NCBI GenBank assembly: GCA_037380725.1
Contig: JARRRL010000075.1
Coordinates: 1 to 31,253, forward strand
Origin: JARRRL01 sp037380725
Lineage (GTDB): Bacteria > Pseudomonadota > Gammaproteobacteria > Pseudomonadales > JANQJO01
Length of the DNA: 31,253 nucleotides
Direction: 5' to 3'
Position numbers and translations under genes: made by a program. Numbering within the stretch: the first letter of the stretch is position 1; every line of letters starts with the position of its first letter. Positions 6,569 to 15,321 of the stretch are shown here, piece after piece. The notes under the pieces were generated by a model that saw nothing but the letters and a program-made list of their open reading frames with translations, was not told the origin of the DNA and did not search any database.

Positions 6569-9178
6569 TCAAAAAATTTCATCTAGCGTGGTATCCGTCT
6601 CGTTGTGGCGCGCGGTGTCGTGTGTTGGCCACGGGTTGTTGCTGGGTGCATTTTCTGTTCGGAACACTTCAAATATGGCATTACTTTGACCGGGGCGTGC
6701 GCGTTTGCCCGTTTCTGGATCGATGAGGACTGTGATGAGTCCGGGGGGAGCTTCGGGGCGTCGTTCGGGTTTGTTCGCCAGGGCTGTGCGCATGAAGTCA
6801 ATCCAGATGGGAAGGGCTGCCGTACCACCGTACTCGTTGGCTCCCAACGTTTTCGGTTCATCAAAACCCACCCATACGGTGGTCACCAGATCTCGATGAA
6901 AGCCGCTGAACCACGCGTCTTTTTGATCGTTGGTGGTGCCGGTTTTGCCTGCGAGATCTTTTCGACCCAGTACTTTTGCCCGGCGTCCGGTGCCGTATTC
7001 AATGACGTCCCCCAGCATGCTGCGGATGATGTACCAGAGCTGTTCATCCAAGACGCGTGGTGCCGGTAATAGAGCGGGAGGCTCGGATAGCTGTGCAGTG
7101 GTGCCGCCGTTTTCATCGGTGCGGTGTTCACCGGGCTTAAGTGGTTCTACCGAAGCGGTACGGGTTTTCGCCGCGCAGTCAGGGCAGACAGTCAGCGCCT
7201 GCGTGCGGAAGATCACCTTGTTTCCAGCGTCTCGTATTTCGTTGATTAAGTACGGCTCGATGCGGTATCCGCCGTTGGCTAATACCGCGTAATGTGCGGC
7301 AACATCGCGTGGCAGGAGTGCAGCACTTCCCAGCGCGAGGGACAGATTGCGTGGTAATTTCTCTCTATCAAACCCAAAGCGCACCAGTGAATCGATGGCG
7401 GCTTCAACACCAATTTCCCGCAGTAGACGAATCGACACGAGATTGCGCGATTGGTATAAAGCTTGACGCAAACGGGTTGGACCGTTAAATCGCCCTCCTG
7501 AATTCTCAGGACGCCACACACTTTCTAAGTGTTTATCTTTAAAAACAAGCGGAGCATCATTGATCAAGGATGCGGCGGTGAAGCCTTGTTCCAGTGCGGC
7601 GGCGTAGACAAAAGGTTTGATGTTTGAACCAACTTGTCGAGACGCTTGCACAGCACGATTAAATTTACTGAGGCGGAAGTCCAAGCCCCCCACCAAGGCG
7701 AGCAGTTTGCCGGTATTGGGGTCCAGCGAGACCAAGGCCGCTTGTACGCGCGGAACCTGCGCCAGTCGAACCAGCGTGGCTTCGATCGGTGGGTTCGTGC
7801 TGACGGGGTCCGATACGGTCACTGTAGGCAGTGTCTGTGTAGGGTTTGTCTGTGTGGGGTTTGTTTGTGTAGGAGCTGTCTGTGTAGCGGCTGTCTGTGA
7901 AGGGGTTGTACGTGTGACGCGTATGATGTCACCCACATGAAGTACATCGGAAGGGGTTTGTATTTTTGGGCCCAGGCTATTAACGCTCAGATGGCGTCGT
8001 GCCCATGCCATGTTTTCGATGGGAATTTGAACGTACTCGCCCGTATTGAGCATGGCGAGGGCGTACTGTGCTTGCGTGTCGATGACCACCGCCGGTAATA
8101 AGGGGCCAATGGCGTAAAACTCATCAAGGGCTTTAATCGCGAATGCAGGACGCTTTTCGGGTGGCTGTTGGGCGAGTTGTGTCAATTGGGCTGCGCTCAG
8201 ATGACTTTCGGCACCTCGAAAACCATGGCGTTGATCGTAGGCCATGAGACCCTGTACGACTGCCTCTTGAGCTGCACGTTGTAAGCGGCTGTCAATCGTT
8301 GTGGTCACACTAAAGCCATCTTCGTAGATGTTGCTGCCGTACGTGTCGAGTAACTCCTGGCGTGCCATTTCAGCGATATACGGTTCATCAATCCCTTGTT
8401 GTTGGCCGTGGAGTGTGGCGCTAATCGGCGCTGCGGTGGCGGTTTCGAACTGATCGTTATCAATGAAATCGAGGATCTGCATGCGTCCCAAAATCCAGTC
8501 GCGTCGTAATTTGGCGCGCTCGGGGTTGGAAATGGGGTTAAAGCGTGAAGGCGCTTTGGGTAAACCGGCTATCATGGCCAATTCGGCAAGCGTGAGTTCC
8601 GAAAGGGGGCGCCCGTAGTAAACTTGGGCCGCAGCGCCAATGCCGTAGGAACGATGACCGAGGTAAATTTTGTTGACGTAAAGCGCCAAAATTTCCTCTT
8701 TGGTGAGGATACGTTCAATTTGTAAGGCCAGTAGAATTTCATTGAATTTCCGCATAAAGGTTTGTTTGCGGGTTAAGAAAAAATTTCGGGCGACTTGCAT
8801 GGTGATGGTGCTGCCCCCGGATCGTTTTCGTCCGGTGCTGATCAGTTCCACGACCGCTCGGGTTAGGCCTTTTGGATCAACGCCTGGGTGATCGTAGAAA
8901 CGCGTGTCTTCGGCGGCCAGTAGGGCTTTGATAAAGAGTGGCGGAATTTGTTCAAACTGTACGGGTTGACGGCGTTTCTCGCCAAATTCGGCCATCAGTA
9001 AACCATCTGATGAATAAATGCGCAGCGGTGTTTGCAATTTGATATCGCGTAAGGTTTCTACATCCGGTAGTTGCGGACTGAGGTAGAGTACGACTCCGCA
9101 AGTGATCATCACCCCAAGGAATCCCCCCATGATGGTCAGCAGGGCACCTAGTGTGAGAATTTTTTGCCATTTTTTCAT
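6569..9178 (-). CDS. mrcA: Class A penicillin-binding protein 1A
   Basis: A bifunctional peptidoglycan glycosyltransferase and DD-transpeptidase anchored in the inner membrane. From the chosen ATG at 9178 it has 869 residues. A membrane segment lies near residues 8-33. The glycosyltransferase motif EDTRFYDHPG starts at E90 and is followed by GGSTITMQVARN. The transpeptidase has S518-N-I-K521, an S-R-N motif and K745-T-G-T-T. The start is preferred over an in-frame GTG 21 bases upstream because AAGGTG lies just before the ATG. Between the two catalytic domains, in the OB-fold region, is an unusual linker of about 25 residues built of TQTxP units (about residues 425-449), encoded by 15-bp tandem repeats. 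It is divergent from pilM, as ponA is from the pil operon in Pseudomonas. All catalytic motifs are intact. Confidence 0.95.
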   Translation of the reverse strand: MKKWQKILTLGALLTIMGGFLGVMITCGVVLYLSPQLPDVETLRDIKLQTPLRIYSSDGLLMAEFGEKRRQPVQFEQIPPLFIKALLAAEDTRFYDHPGVDPKGLTRAVVELISTGRKRSGGSTITMQVARNFFLTRKQTFMRKFNEILLALQIERILTKEEILALYVNKIYLGHRSYGIGAAAQVYYGRPLSELTLAELAMIAGLPKAPSRFNPISNPERAKLRRDWILGRMQILDFIDNDQFETATAAPISATLHGQQQGIDEPYIAEMARQELLDTYGSNIYEDGFSVTTTIDSRLQRAAQEAVVQGLMAYDQRHGFRGAESHLSAAQLTQLAQQPPEKRPAFAIKALDEFYAIGPLLPAVVIDTQAQYALAMLNTGEYVQIPIENMAWARRHLSVNSLGPKIQTPSDVLHVGDIIRVTRTTPSQTAATQTAPTQTNPTQTNPTQTLPTVTVSDPVSTNPPIEATLVRLAQVPRVQAALVSLDPNTGKLLALVGGLDFRLSKFNRAVQASRQVGSNIKPFVYAAALEQGFTAASLINDAPLVFKDKHLESVWRPENSGGRFNGPTRLRQALYQSRNLVSIRLLREIGVEAAIDSLVRFGFDREKLPRNLSLALGSAALLPRDVAAHYAVLANGGYRIEPYLINEIRDAGNKVIFRTQALTVCPDCAAKTRTASVEPLKPGEHRTDENGGTTAQLSEPPALLPAPRVLDEQLWYIIRSMLGDVIEYGTGRRAKVLGRKDLAGKTGTTNDQKDAWFSGFHRDLVTTVWVGFDEPKTLGANEYGGTAALPIWIDFMRTALANKPERRPEAPPGLITVLIDPETGKRARPGQSNAIFEVFRTENAPSNNPWPTHDTARHNETDTTLDEIF
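7833..7907 (-). repeat. 15-bp in-frame tandem repeat in mrcA
   Basis: Five units of 15 bp (7833-7847, 7848-7862, 7863-7877, 7878-7892, 7893-7907), written on the + strand as GTCTGTGTAGGGTTT with small changes. They encode the TQTNP/TQTAP linker in the OB-fold region. Unit number could vary without breaking frame. Confidence 0.9.
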
Positions 9179-9812
9179 GAACAGAAGCACCTTAATCACT
9201 AATCACTGATGTGAAGTCAGCCACCTGTCTGAAGTGGTGATCACGGTCTTGCTATACTGTATTTGTATTAACGTTCTTGTGATGTGTCGTAGCCGTTGTG
9301 TTCCAACCGCTACTTCATTCCAGCTCAGTCTAAACAACTCAAACTAAATATGGGCTCGACATGTTTCAGTTTAATCGCTTGACTGATGAGATGCCGTTGT
9401 GGTTCGGCATTATACGACATCCGTGAGGTGCGGGCGTGGCGATTTGCGCCTTTCGTGATGAGTGTGTGATGAGCGTGAATGCGTGGTGGGCGTGTTGTGG
9501 AGCGTGCGCCCGGCGACGCCAAGGGTATGACGGTGCTTGCGGGTAAAGCGCCAATGTGCTGAAGCGCCAAAATGACGTCGAGGTAAAATGAGTGTTTCTT
9601 TTTAAAGTGTTGAGAATTCACACATGTTGTTACAGGACTTTACGACAGGGTTCTGATAAGGCTCTCTATACTTCTTTAAAGATTATTGGTGTTCGCGTGT
9701 CTGATTCGCATGGGAAACTCGAAATCTTTGATTACACTTAAAACGTGAAGTCGAGGTTCGGATTCAGGTGCAACGTTTGCTTTCTTCTATTTTCAAAAGG
9801 TAGGGCTGTTTC
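9179..9812. other. Intergenic region between divergent mrcA and pilM
   Basis: A 634-bp gap. The open frames in it have arginine/histidine-rich, low-complexity translations and no convincing ribosome binding site. TATACT occurs at 9253-9258 and again at 9667-9672 but without a good -35 partner at normal spacing. I see no tRNA, CRISPR or insertion sequence. It must hold the promoters of both flanking genes, but I cannot place them firmly. Confidence 0.5.
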
Positions 9813-10877
9813 GTGCTGGGATTTTTGTCTGGTAAGGCGCAACAGGTGAAGTTGGGTGTTGATATCAGTTCAACATCAGTCAAGGTGCTTGAGCTGAGCC
9901 AGTCGGGTGGGCGGTATAAGGTTGAGGCTTACGGGGTTGAACCGTTACCCCAAAACGCGGTTGTGGAAAAAAATATTGCCGATGTGGAAGGCGTGGGCGA
10001 AGCCATCCGGCGTGCGGTAGATCGCATGGGTACGGGACTCAAGAACGCGTGTGTTGCGGTATCGGGTTCGTCTGTTATTACGAAAATCATCGAAATGGAT
10101 GGCGCACTTTCTGATGATGAAATGGAAAGTCAAATTCGTGTTGAAGCCGATCAGTATATTCCGTACCCGCTCGATGAGGTCAGTATCGATTTTGAGATAC
10201 AAGGTATTTCGGTCGCGGATCCCAGTCGGGTCGATGTGCTGTTGGCGGCGTGTCGAACGGAAACCGTAGATCTGCGGGTGGATGCCCTCGATTTGGCGGG
10301 TTTGGTCGCAAAGGTGGTGGATGTAGAAGCGTATGCCTTGGAGCGTTCATATGGACTGTTGGCTGAAGAATCGACAGAAGACGTGGGGGCGACCGTGGCG
10401 ATCGTGGATATTGGCGCTACCATGACGGTGTTGAGTGTTCTGCATGATGGGAAATCTATTTATACGCGTGAGCAACTCTTTGGTGGCATGCAATTGACTG
10501 AAGAGATACAGCGCCGATATGGTTTGTCTCATGAGGAAGCAGGTATTGCGAAAAAACAAGGTGGATTGCCAGAAGATTATGAGTCTGAGGTGTTAACACC
10601 ATTTAAAGAAGCCGTGGTGCAGCAAGTGTCGCGCTCATTGCAATTCTTCTTTTCGTCCAGTCAGTACAGTAAAGTGGATCGCATCGTGCTGGCGGGTGGT
10701 ACGGCAGCGGTGTTTGGATTGGATCGTTTGATTCAGGAGAAGCTGGATACGCCTTGTTTGGTTGCGAATCCGTTTGCCAATATGGCCGTGTCGAACAAGG
10801 TCAATGCGAAGAAGCTGGCGATGGATGCGCCGTCGTTTATGATCGCCTGCGGTTTGGCGTTAAGGAGTTTTGACTGA
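9813..10877 (+). CDS. pilM: Type IV pilus inner-membrane platform protein PilM
   Basis: A 354-residue actin-like (FtsA-fold) cytoplasmic protein that binds the N-terminal tail of PilN and links the pilus alignment complex to the inner membrane. GVDISSTSVKVLELS near the start and DIGATMTVLSVLHDGK in the middle are the nucleotide-binding phosphate loops. EADQYIPYPLDEV, FGGMQLTEEIQRRYGL and the end LMIACGLALRSFD (here FMIACGLALRSFD) are PilM signatures known from Pseudomonas. The GTG start at 9813 follows AAAAGGTAGGG and gives MLGFLSGKAQQ, matching the family start; length equals the Pseudomonas protein. It is the first gene of pilMNOPQ; its TGA overlaps the ATG of pilN by one base. Confidence 0.96.
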   Translation: MLGFLSGKAQQVKLGVDISSTSVKVLELSQSGGRYKVEAYGVEPLPQNAVVEKNIADVEGVGEAIRRAVDRMGTGLKNACVAVSGSSVITKIIEMDGALSDDEMESQIRVEADQYIPYPLDEVSIDFEIQGISVADPSRVDVLLAACRTETVDLRVDALDLAGLVAKVVDVEAYALERSYGLLAEESTEDVGATVAIVDIGATMTVLSVLHDGKSIYTREQLFGGMQLTEEIQRRYGLSHEEAGIAKKQGGLPEDYESEVLTPFKEAVVQQVSRSLQFFFSSSQYSKVDRIVLAGGTAAVFGLDRLIQEKLDTPCLVANPFANMAVSNKVNAKKLAMDAPSFMIACGLALRSFD

Positions 10878-11443
10878 TGGCCAATATAAACCTCCTCCCC
10901 TGGCGGGAAGAACGACGGATGGAGGCGAAACGCAACTTCTTTGCGATTTTGATCGTTTGCGCGATTATGGGTGCGGGCTCTGTGTATTTGGCTGAGCTGA
11001 ATACGGAGCGTCAAATCGAAAATCAGCGCGCACGGAATCAATTTGTTGAACAGGAAATTGCTAAACTGGACGAAGAGATCAAAGAAATTGAAGAGTTGGA
11101 GAAAGAGCGTAATCGATTACGTGAACGGATGGATTTGATTCAAAATTTGCAGGGTACGCGTTCGGTGATCGTACACCATTTTGATCAAACCGTGCGCTCA
11201 GTCCCCGATGGCGTCTATTTCACGCGATTGGAAAAAAAGGGAGCGCGTTTCAACATTGAAGGGATAGCCGATGCCAACAGTCGTGTTTCCAGTTTAATGC
11301 GTAACTTTGATATTTCGCCGTGGTTTAAGCAGCCGGTATTGACGCGGGTCACCAATGTGGAAGAGGGTGACGCGGATTCAGCAGCGAAGTTTGTTTTGAG
11401 TGTGATGGAAGAAACACCCAATCAAGTGTCCGGTTCTGATTGA
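10877..11443 (+). CDS. pilN: Type IV pilus assembly protein PilN
   Basis: 188 residues. The conserved cytoplasmic PilM-binding tail MANINLLPWREERR opens the protein, followed by a single membrane helix (about residues 22-41), a charged coiled coil with repeated EE/KE/LEKE patterns (about 45-90) and a periplasmic ferredoxin-like domain that pairs with PilO. The ATG overlaps the pilM stop (TGATG), a translationally coupled arrangement. Nothing appears missing relative to the family length of about 190-200 residues. Confidence 0.95.
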   Translation: MANINLLPWREERRMEAKRNFFAILIVCAIMGAGSVYLAELNTERQIENQRARNQFVEQEIAKLDEEIKEIEELEKERNRLRERMDLIQNLQGTRSVIVHHFDQTVRSVPDGVYFTRLEKKGARFNIEGIADANSRVSSLMRNFDISPWFKQPVLTRVTNVEEGDADSAAKFVLSVMEETPNQVSGSD

Positions 11444-11456
11444 GGAGGGGTGATGG

Positions 11457-12068
11457 ATGAGTTTGGAACAAGCGCTCAAAAGTATAAATAATCTGGATCC
11501 TGATAATATTGGTTCCTGGCCAATTGTTGTACGGCTTGTCATGTGGTTGGGCATCAGTGTTGTGGCTGGGTTTTTGATTTATCAGATGATGCTGGCTAAA
11601 TCGTTGGATGAGTTAAACGGGCATCAGAAGAAAGAAACGGAATTGGTGGATGTGTTCGAACAGCGGGCGTTTAAGGCCGCCAATCTGGGTTTGCTGAAAA
11701 AGCAGATGGTTGAAATGAAAGAATCCTTTGAGGCCTTAGCGAAACAATTGCCGGATGATACGGAAGTGCCGGGATTGCTGGAGGAGTTGTCGCAGTTAGG
11801 CATCGACAGTGGCTTGGAGTTCGACTCAATCGGTTTGGGAAATGAGAAAGAAGAAGAGTTTTATTATGAATTGCCCATTCAAATCTCAGTAACAGGGACT
11901 TTTCATGCTTTGGGCGCATTCGTCAGTGGTATTTCCTCGTTACCGCGAATCGTAACCTTGCACGACTTTACGATTACGCCGATCAAGAGTGAAGCGGGGG
12001 GCAGTAGCGGTTTGTTGACGATGTCAATTACGGCCAAAACCTATCGCTACAATGAGGAGGAAGTCTAG
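11457..12068 (+). CDS. pilO: Type IV pilus assembly protein PilO
   Basis: 203 residues. A short cytoplasmic stretch, one membrane helix (about residues 23-43, WPIVVRLVMWLGISVVAGFL), a coiled coil (about 50-95) and a periplasmic domain with LPDDTEVPGLLEELSQLGID, the PilO signature. It forms the inner-membrane heterodimer with PilN and contacts PilP. GAGGAGGGG seven bases before the ATG at 11457 is a strong ribosome binding site and decides between this ATG and one four bases upstream in another frame. It follows pilN by 13 bases. Confidence 0.95.
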   Translation: MSLEQALKSINNLDPDNIGSWPIVVRLVMWLGISVVAGFLIYQMMLAKSLDELNGHQKKETELVDVFEQRAFKAANLGLLKKQMVEMKESFEALAKQLPDDTEVPGLLEELSQLGIDSGLEFDSIGLGNEKEEEFYYELPIQISVTGTFHALGAFVSGISSLPRIVTLHDFTITPIKSEAGGSSGLLTMSITAKTYRYNEEEV

Positions 12069-12069
12069 C

Positions 12070-12621
12070 GTGAGCGGGTGTATACGCGGAAAAACCCTTG
12101 GGGTGATTTGGGTGATTGGCATTGTGATGATGTTGACGGGCTGTTTCGGTGATCGGAGTATGAATGATTTGAAAGCGCAGCTTGATGACATTCGTCGTAA
12201 ACCACCCGGGCGGATCGATCCGCCGCCGAAATTTAAAACGTATGAAAATTTCATCTACAGCGCCACATTATTGCGCAGTCCCTTTCAACCGCCCGTGGTG
12301 GAAGAAGAAGTGCGACCGGCGCCTCAAACGGGGCGTAAAGTGCAGCCCGATCCGTATCGACAAAAAGAAGTACTGGAAGATTTCAGTTTGGAAGCGTTGA
12401 GCATGGTGGGTACGATTCAACGTGAAGGCGATGGTTTGTATGCCCTCGTGAAAGACAATAAACTGGTCATTCACCGCGTGTTGCCTGGCAATTACATGGG
12501 CCGGAATCATGGAAAAATCTTACACGTTTCCCCAGGTAAGATCGATTTGGTTGAATTGGTCCCGGATGGCCAGGGTGGGTGGGTAGAACGACCCCGGACG
12601 ATGACGTTAAAAAGTGAGTGA
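12070..12621 (+). CDS. pilP: Type IV pilus assembly lipoprotein PilP
   Basis: An inner-membrane lipoprotein of 183 residues that connects PilN/PilO to the secretin PilQ. It has an N-terminal signal with the lipobox LTGC, a proline-rich linker (PPGRIDPPPKF), and a C-terminal beta domain containing FSLEALSMVGTI, GDGLYALVKDN and VLPGNYMGRNHGKI, all typical of PilP. The GTG at 12070 is preferred because GAGGAGGAA lies about 8 bases before it. An in-frame ATG at 12052 would overlap pilO and have that same GAGGAGG inside its own coding sequence. The gene is complete. Confidence 0.94.
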   Translation: MSGCIRGKTLGVIWVIGIVMMLTGCFGDRSMNDLKAQLDDIRRKPPGRIDPPPKFKTYENFIYSATLLRSPFQPPVVEEEVRPAPQTGRKVQPDPYRQKEVLEDFSLEALSMVGTIQREGDGLYALVKDNKLVIHRVLPGNYMGRNHGKILHVSPGKIDLVELVPDGQGGWVERPRTMTLKSE

Positions 12622-12735
12622 GCGCAGCCGCAATGATAACAAAGTAGCAATGATTCTAGGCACGGATAACCTGTTCGACTCGTTCGACAAACAGTGACTC
12701 AAGTACAGTAAAAGCAGCAGCATCGGAGTGACGTA

Positions 12736-14644
12736 ATGATCATGCACGCATTGGCAACAAGTGTACCTTTTAAGCGCACCAAGGCGGTCGGTTGGGGCAT
12801 TGTGCTCTGGTTGATTTCCACGGTAGCCACTGCTGCTACGGGGTTGACTGATTTGCAGTTCGCCTCCTTGCCCGGTGGACAAGTTGAAATTACCCTGGCG
12901 TTTGATGGGCAGGCACCGGAAACAAAAGGCTACACCATTGAGACCCCAGCACGGATTGTGCTCGATTTGTTTGATGTCGAAAGCAAATTGGAAAACAAAT
13001 ACCATAATTTGGGTGTGGGAAACGCACGCAGCGTCACGGTGATGCAAACCAAGGATCGGGCGCGGTTAATTATTAATTTGACTGAGCTGGTCAGTTACAC
13101 CGAAGACAAAGAAAACAACAAACTGGTCTTAACGGTGGGGCGTTCGCAGCAGGAACAGATTTTATCTCAAAATGCGCAGGACACGGGCGCCACCTTCGAG
13201 GGGATGGAAGCGGCGGAGGCTGCAGCGGAAGGCAGCGTAGTGCAAGGTATTGATTTCCGTAGAGGCACAGACGGGGATGGTCAATTGATCGTGCAACTTT
13301 CTGATCCCAATGTATCGGTCGATATGCGCGAACAAGGCGGTAAAATCGTCGTGGAGTTTGTGGGTGTTGGGCTGCCGGAATCGTTGCGCCGACGCTTGGA
13401 CGTGGTGGATTTCGCAACACCGGTACAAACCATCGACGCCATGGTGGAAGAAGGGAATGCGGTGATGTACATCAATCCCACCGGTCACTATGAGTATTTG
13501 GCGTACCAAGCCGACGAGAGCTTTACCATTTCTGTAAAACCGGTTACCGAGCAAGAATTGGAGCAGCGTAATCGCGATAATTTCCTTTTCACGGGTGAGA
13601 AGCTGTCGCTCAATTTCCAAGATATTGAGGTGCGTTCCGTACTGCAATTGATTGCGGATTTCACGGGCTTAAATCTGGTGGCCAGTGATACCGTCTCGGG
13701 TCGCATTACCTTGCGTTTGAAAAACGTGCCTTGGGATCAAGCCTTAGATTTAATTCTGAAAACCAAAGGATTGGATAAGCGTAAAGTGGGTAATGTGATG
13801 TTGGTGGCACCCGCCGATGAAATCGCAGCGCGTGAGCGTTTGGAGTTAGAAACGTCGCGTCAAGTTGAGGAATTGGCCCCCGTTCGTACGGAGTTCATTC
13901 AAGTAAATTACGCGAAAGCTTCTGAAATTGCGACGTTAATTGGTGGTGCGGATGGAGCGGGCATGTTGTCATCACGTGGCAGTGTTACGGTGGATGAGCG
14001 CACCAATACGATTTTGATTCAGGATACCTCAGCGAAAATTGAAGAAGTGCGTCGTGTGCTGAATCGTTTGGACGTGCCAGTGAAACAAGTGCTGATTGAA
14101 GCGCGTGTGGTGGTGGCCAATACGGATTTTGATAAAGAACTGGGTGTGCGTTGGGGGGGCTTTGGCTACAACGTAGACGGTACGGATAGCAATGGTAGTG
14201 CGACCGTAAATCGCCTTTATGGTGGCACGTCCAACACCATTTGGGATCAGGCTGATGCGTTGGATGGCGATCCTTTGGAGATTACGCGTCCGGACGACTT
14301 GGTGGTAGACTTGGGTGTGAACTACGCCACAGATTACGCCGGACGGTCGAATTATCATGGAATTACAAGTTAACCAGGATACAGTTGGTCAAATATTCAA
14401 CAATGTGCCCAGTATTGATACCAACAGCATCGAAACCAGTGTTTTGGTGAACGATGGTGAAACGGTGGTTCTGGGTGGTGTTTTCCGTACGGAATCGATC
14501 AACAGTATCGTGAAAACACCGTTCTTCGGTGACTTGCCGGTGATCGGACGTTTATTTAAGAAAACGGTGAACAGTGAACAGAAGCAAGAGTTGTTGGTGT
14601 TCATCACGCCAAAAATTGTTAAGGGTGCACTGGCTCAGCATTAA
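12736..14644 (+). pseudogene. pilQ: Type IV pilus secretin PilQ, internal deletion with frameshift
   Basis: The outer-membrane secretin pore for type IV pili. The 5' part (12736-14373) has a signal peptide, two AMIN-like peptidoglycan-binding regions (about residues 35-130 and 170-260), the STN/N0 domain (about 285-360, with LSLNFQDIEVRSVLQLIADF) and the N1 domain with the start of the secretin domain. After VDLGVNYAT the frame is lost. The 3' part is in another frame from about 14330: QITPDGRIIMEL, then VNQDTVG, VPSIDTN and VLVNDGETVVLGGVF to the stop at 14642-14644. The total is about 636 codons against roughly 700 usual. The missing piece is the central secretin segment that forms much of the barrel and gate. 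TACGCC occurs on both sides of the junction. Either a real deletion or an assembly error; no functional secretin can come from this sequence. Confidence 0.9.
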
Positions 14645-14676
14645 CGCTGCGATCGGTGCTTTAGCCGATACACACA

Positions 14677-15207
14677 GTGAACTGTAACGTGACACAGCAG
14701 CGCATTTTTCTGGTTGGGCCCATGGCCGTTGGTAAAAGCACCATCGGTCGGGCCCTTGCTCAGTATTTACACTATGAGTTTGTGGATTCCGATCACGAAA
14801 TTGAAGCCCGTACCGGTGCGGATATCAGTTGGATCTTCGATGTGGAAGGTGAAGCGGGCTTTCGAAAGCGCGAAGAAGCCGTTATCGATGAGTATTCCCA
14901 GCGAGACGGTGTTGTCTTAGCCACCGGTGGAGGCGCGGTGATCAACGCACTCAATCGCGAGCGTCTGAAAAATCGTGGTTTTGTGATCTACCTGACGGCG
15001 CCAGTCGAAGCCCTGGTTGAACGGACGGTGTATGATAAAAAGCGTCCGATTCTTCAACAATCCAGCGATCGCGGCGATATCTTTCGTCGCATATTGAGTG
15101 AGCGTGGTCCCCTGTATGAGTCGGTCGCGGATCACACGCTTAATACGTCCAATCTCTCCCAACGACAAATCATTCGACGTCTAGCGGAAGTGTTCTGTCA
15201 AGCTTGA
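14677..15207 (+). CDS. aroK: Shikimate kinase
   Basis: ATP-dependent phosphorylation of shikimate at the 3-hydroxyl in aromatic amino acid synthesis. 176 residues, normal for AroK. The Walker A loop GPMAVGKST is followed by the shikimate-binding DSDHEIEARTGADISWIFD, the EGEAGFRKRE segment, the ATGGGAV loop and the lid arginine region KKRPIL. GTG at 14677 gives MNCNVTQQRIFLVG; a second GTG four codons later would also fit and the sequence does not decide. It lies 32 bases after pilQ and 100 bases before aroB, the conserved pil-aroKB arrangement. Confidence 0.95.
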   Translation: MNCNVTQQRIFLVGPMAVGKSTIGRALAQYLHYEFVDSDHEIEARTGADISWIFDVEGEAGFRKREEAVIDEYSQRDGVVLATGGGAVINALNRERLKNRGFVIYLTAPVEALVERTVYDKKRPILQQSSDRGDIFRRILSERGPLYESVADHTLNTSNLSQRQIIRRLAEVFCQA

Positions 15208-15250
15208 GCGTTCCTCATCTCAGCGTGCGTTGATTCGTGGACAGGTTTTT

Positions 15251-15285
15251 ATTTTTAATTTGATTTTTAATTTAATTTTTATTAT
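15251..15285 (+). repeat. 12-bp A/T tandem repeat before aroB
   Basis: ATTTTTAATTTG, ATTTTTAATTTA and a partial third unit (15251-15262, 15263-15274, from 15275) lie between aroK and aroB, immediately before a GGAGG. Confidence 0.8.
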
Positions 15286-15321
15286 GGAGGCGATAAAACA
15301 GAGCGTATGGAGAAAGTCCGT

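Noticed and set aside
9325..9621. 98-codon reverse frame between mrcA and pilM
   Set aside because: Arg/His-rich, no recognisable motif, no convincing ribosome binding site.
9253..9672. Promoters for mrcA and pilM at the two TATACT words
   Set aside because: No -35 element at 16-18 bases for either; hexamers alone are expected by chance.
14330..14373. Programmed frameshift in pilQ
   Set aside because: There is no slippery sequence, and the protein alignment shows missing residues, so a simple shift would not restore PilQ.
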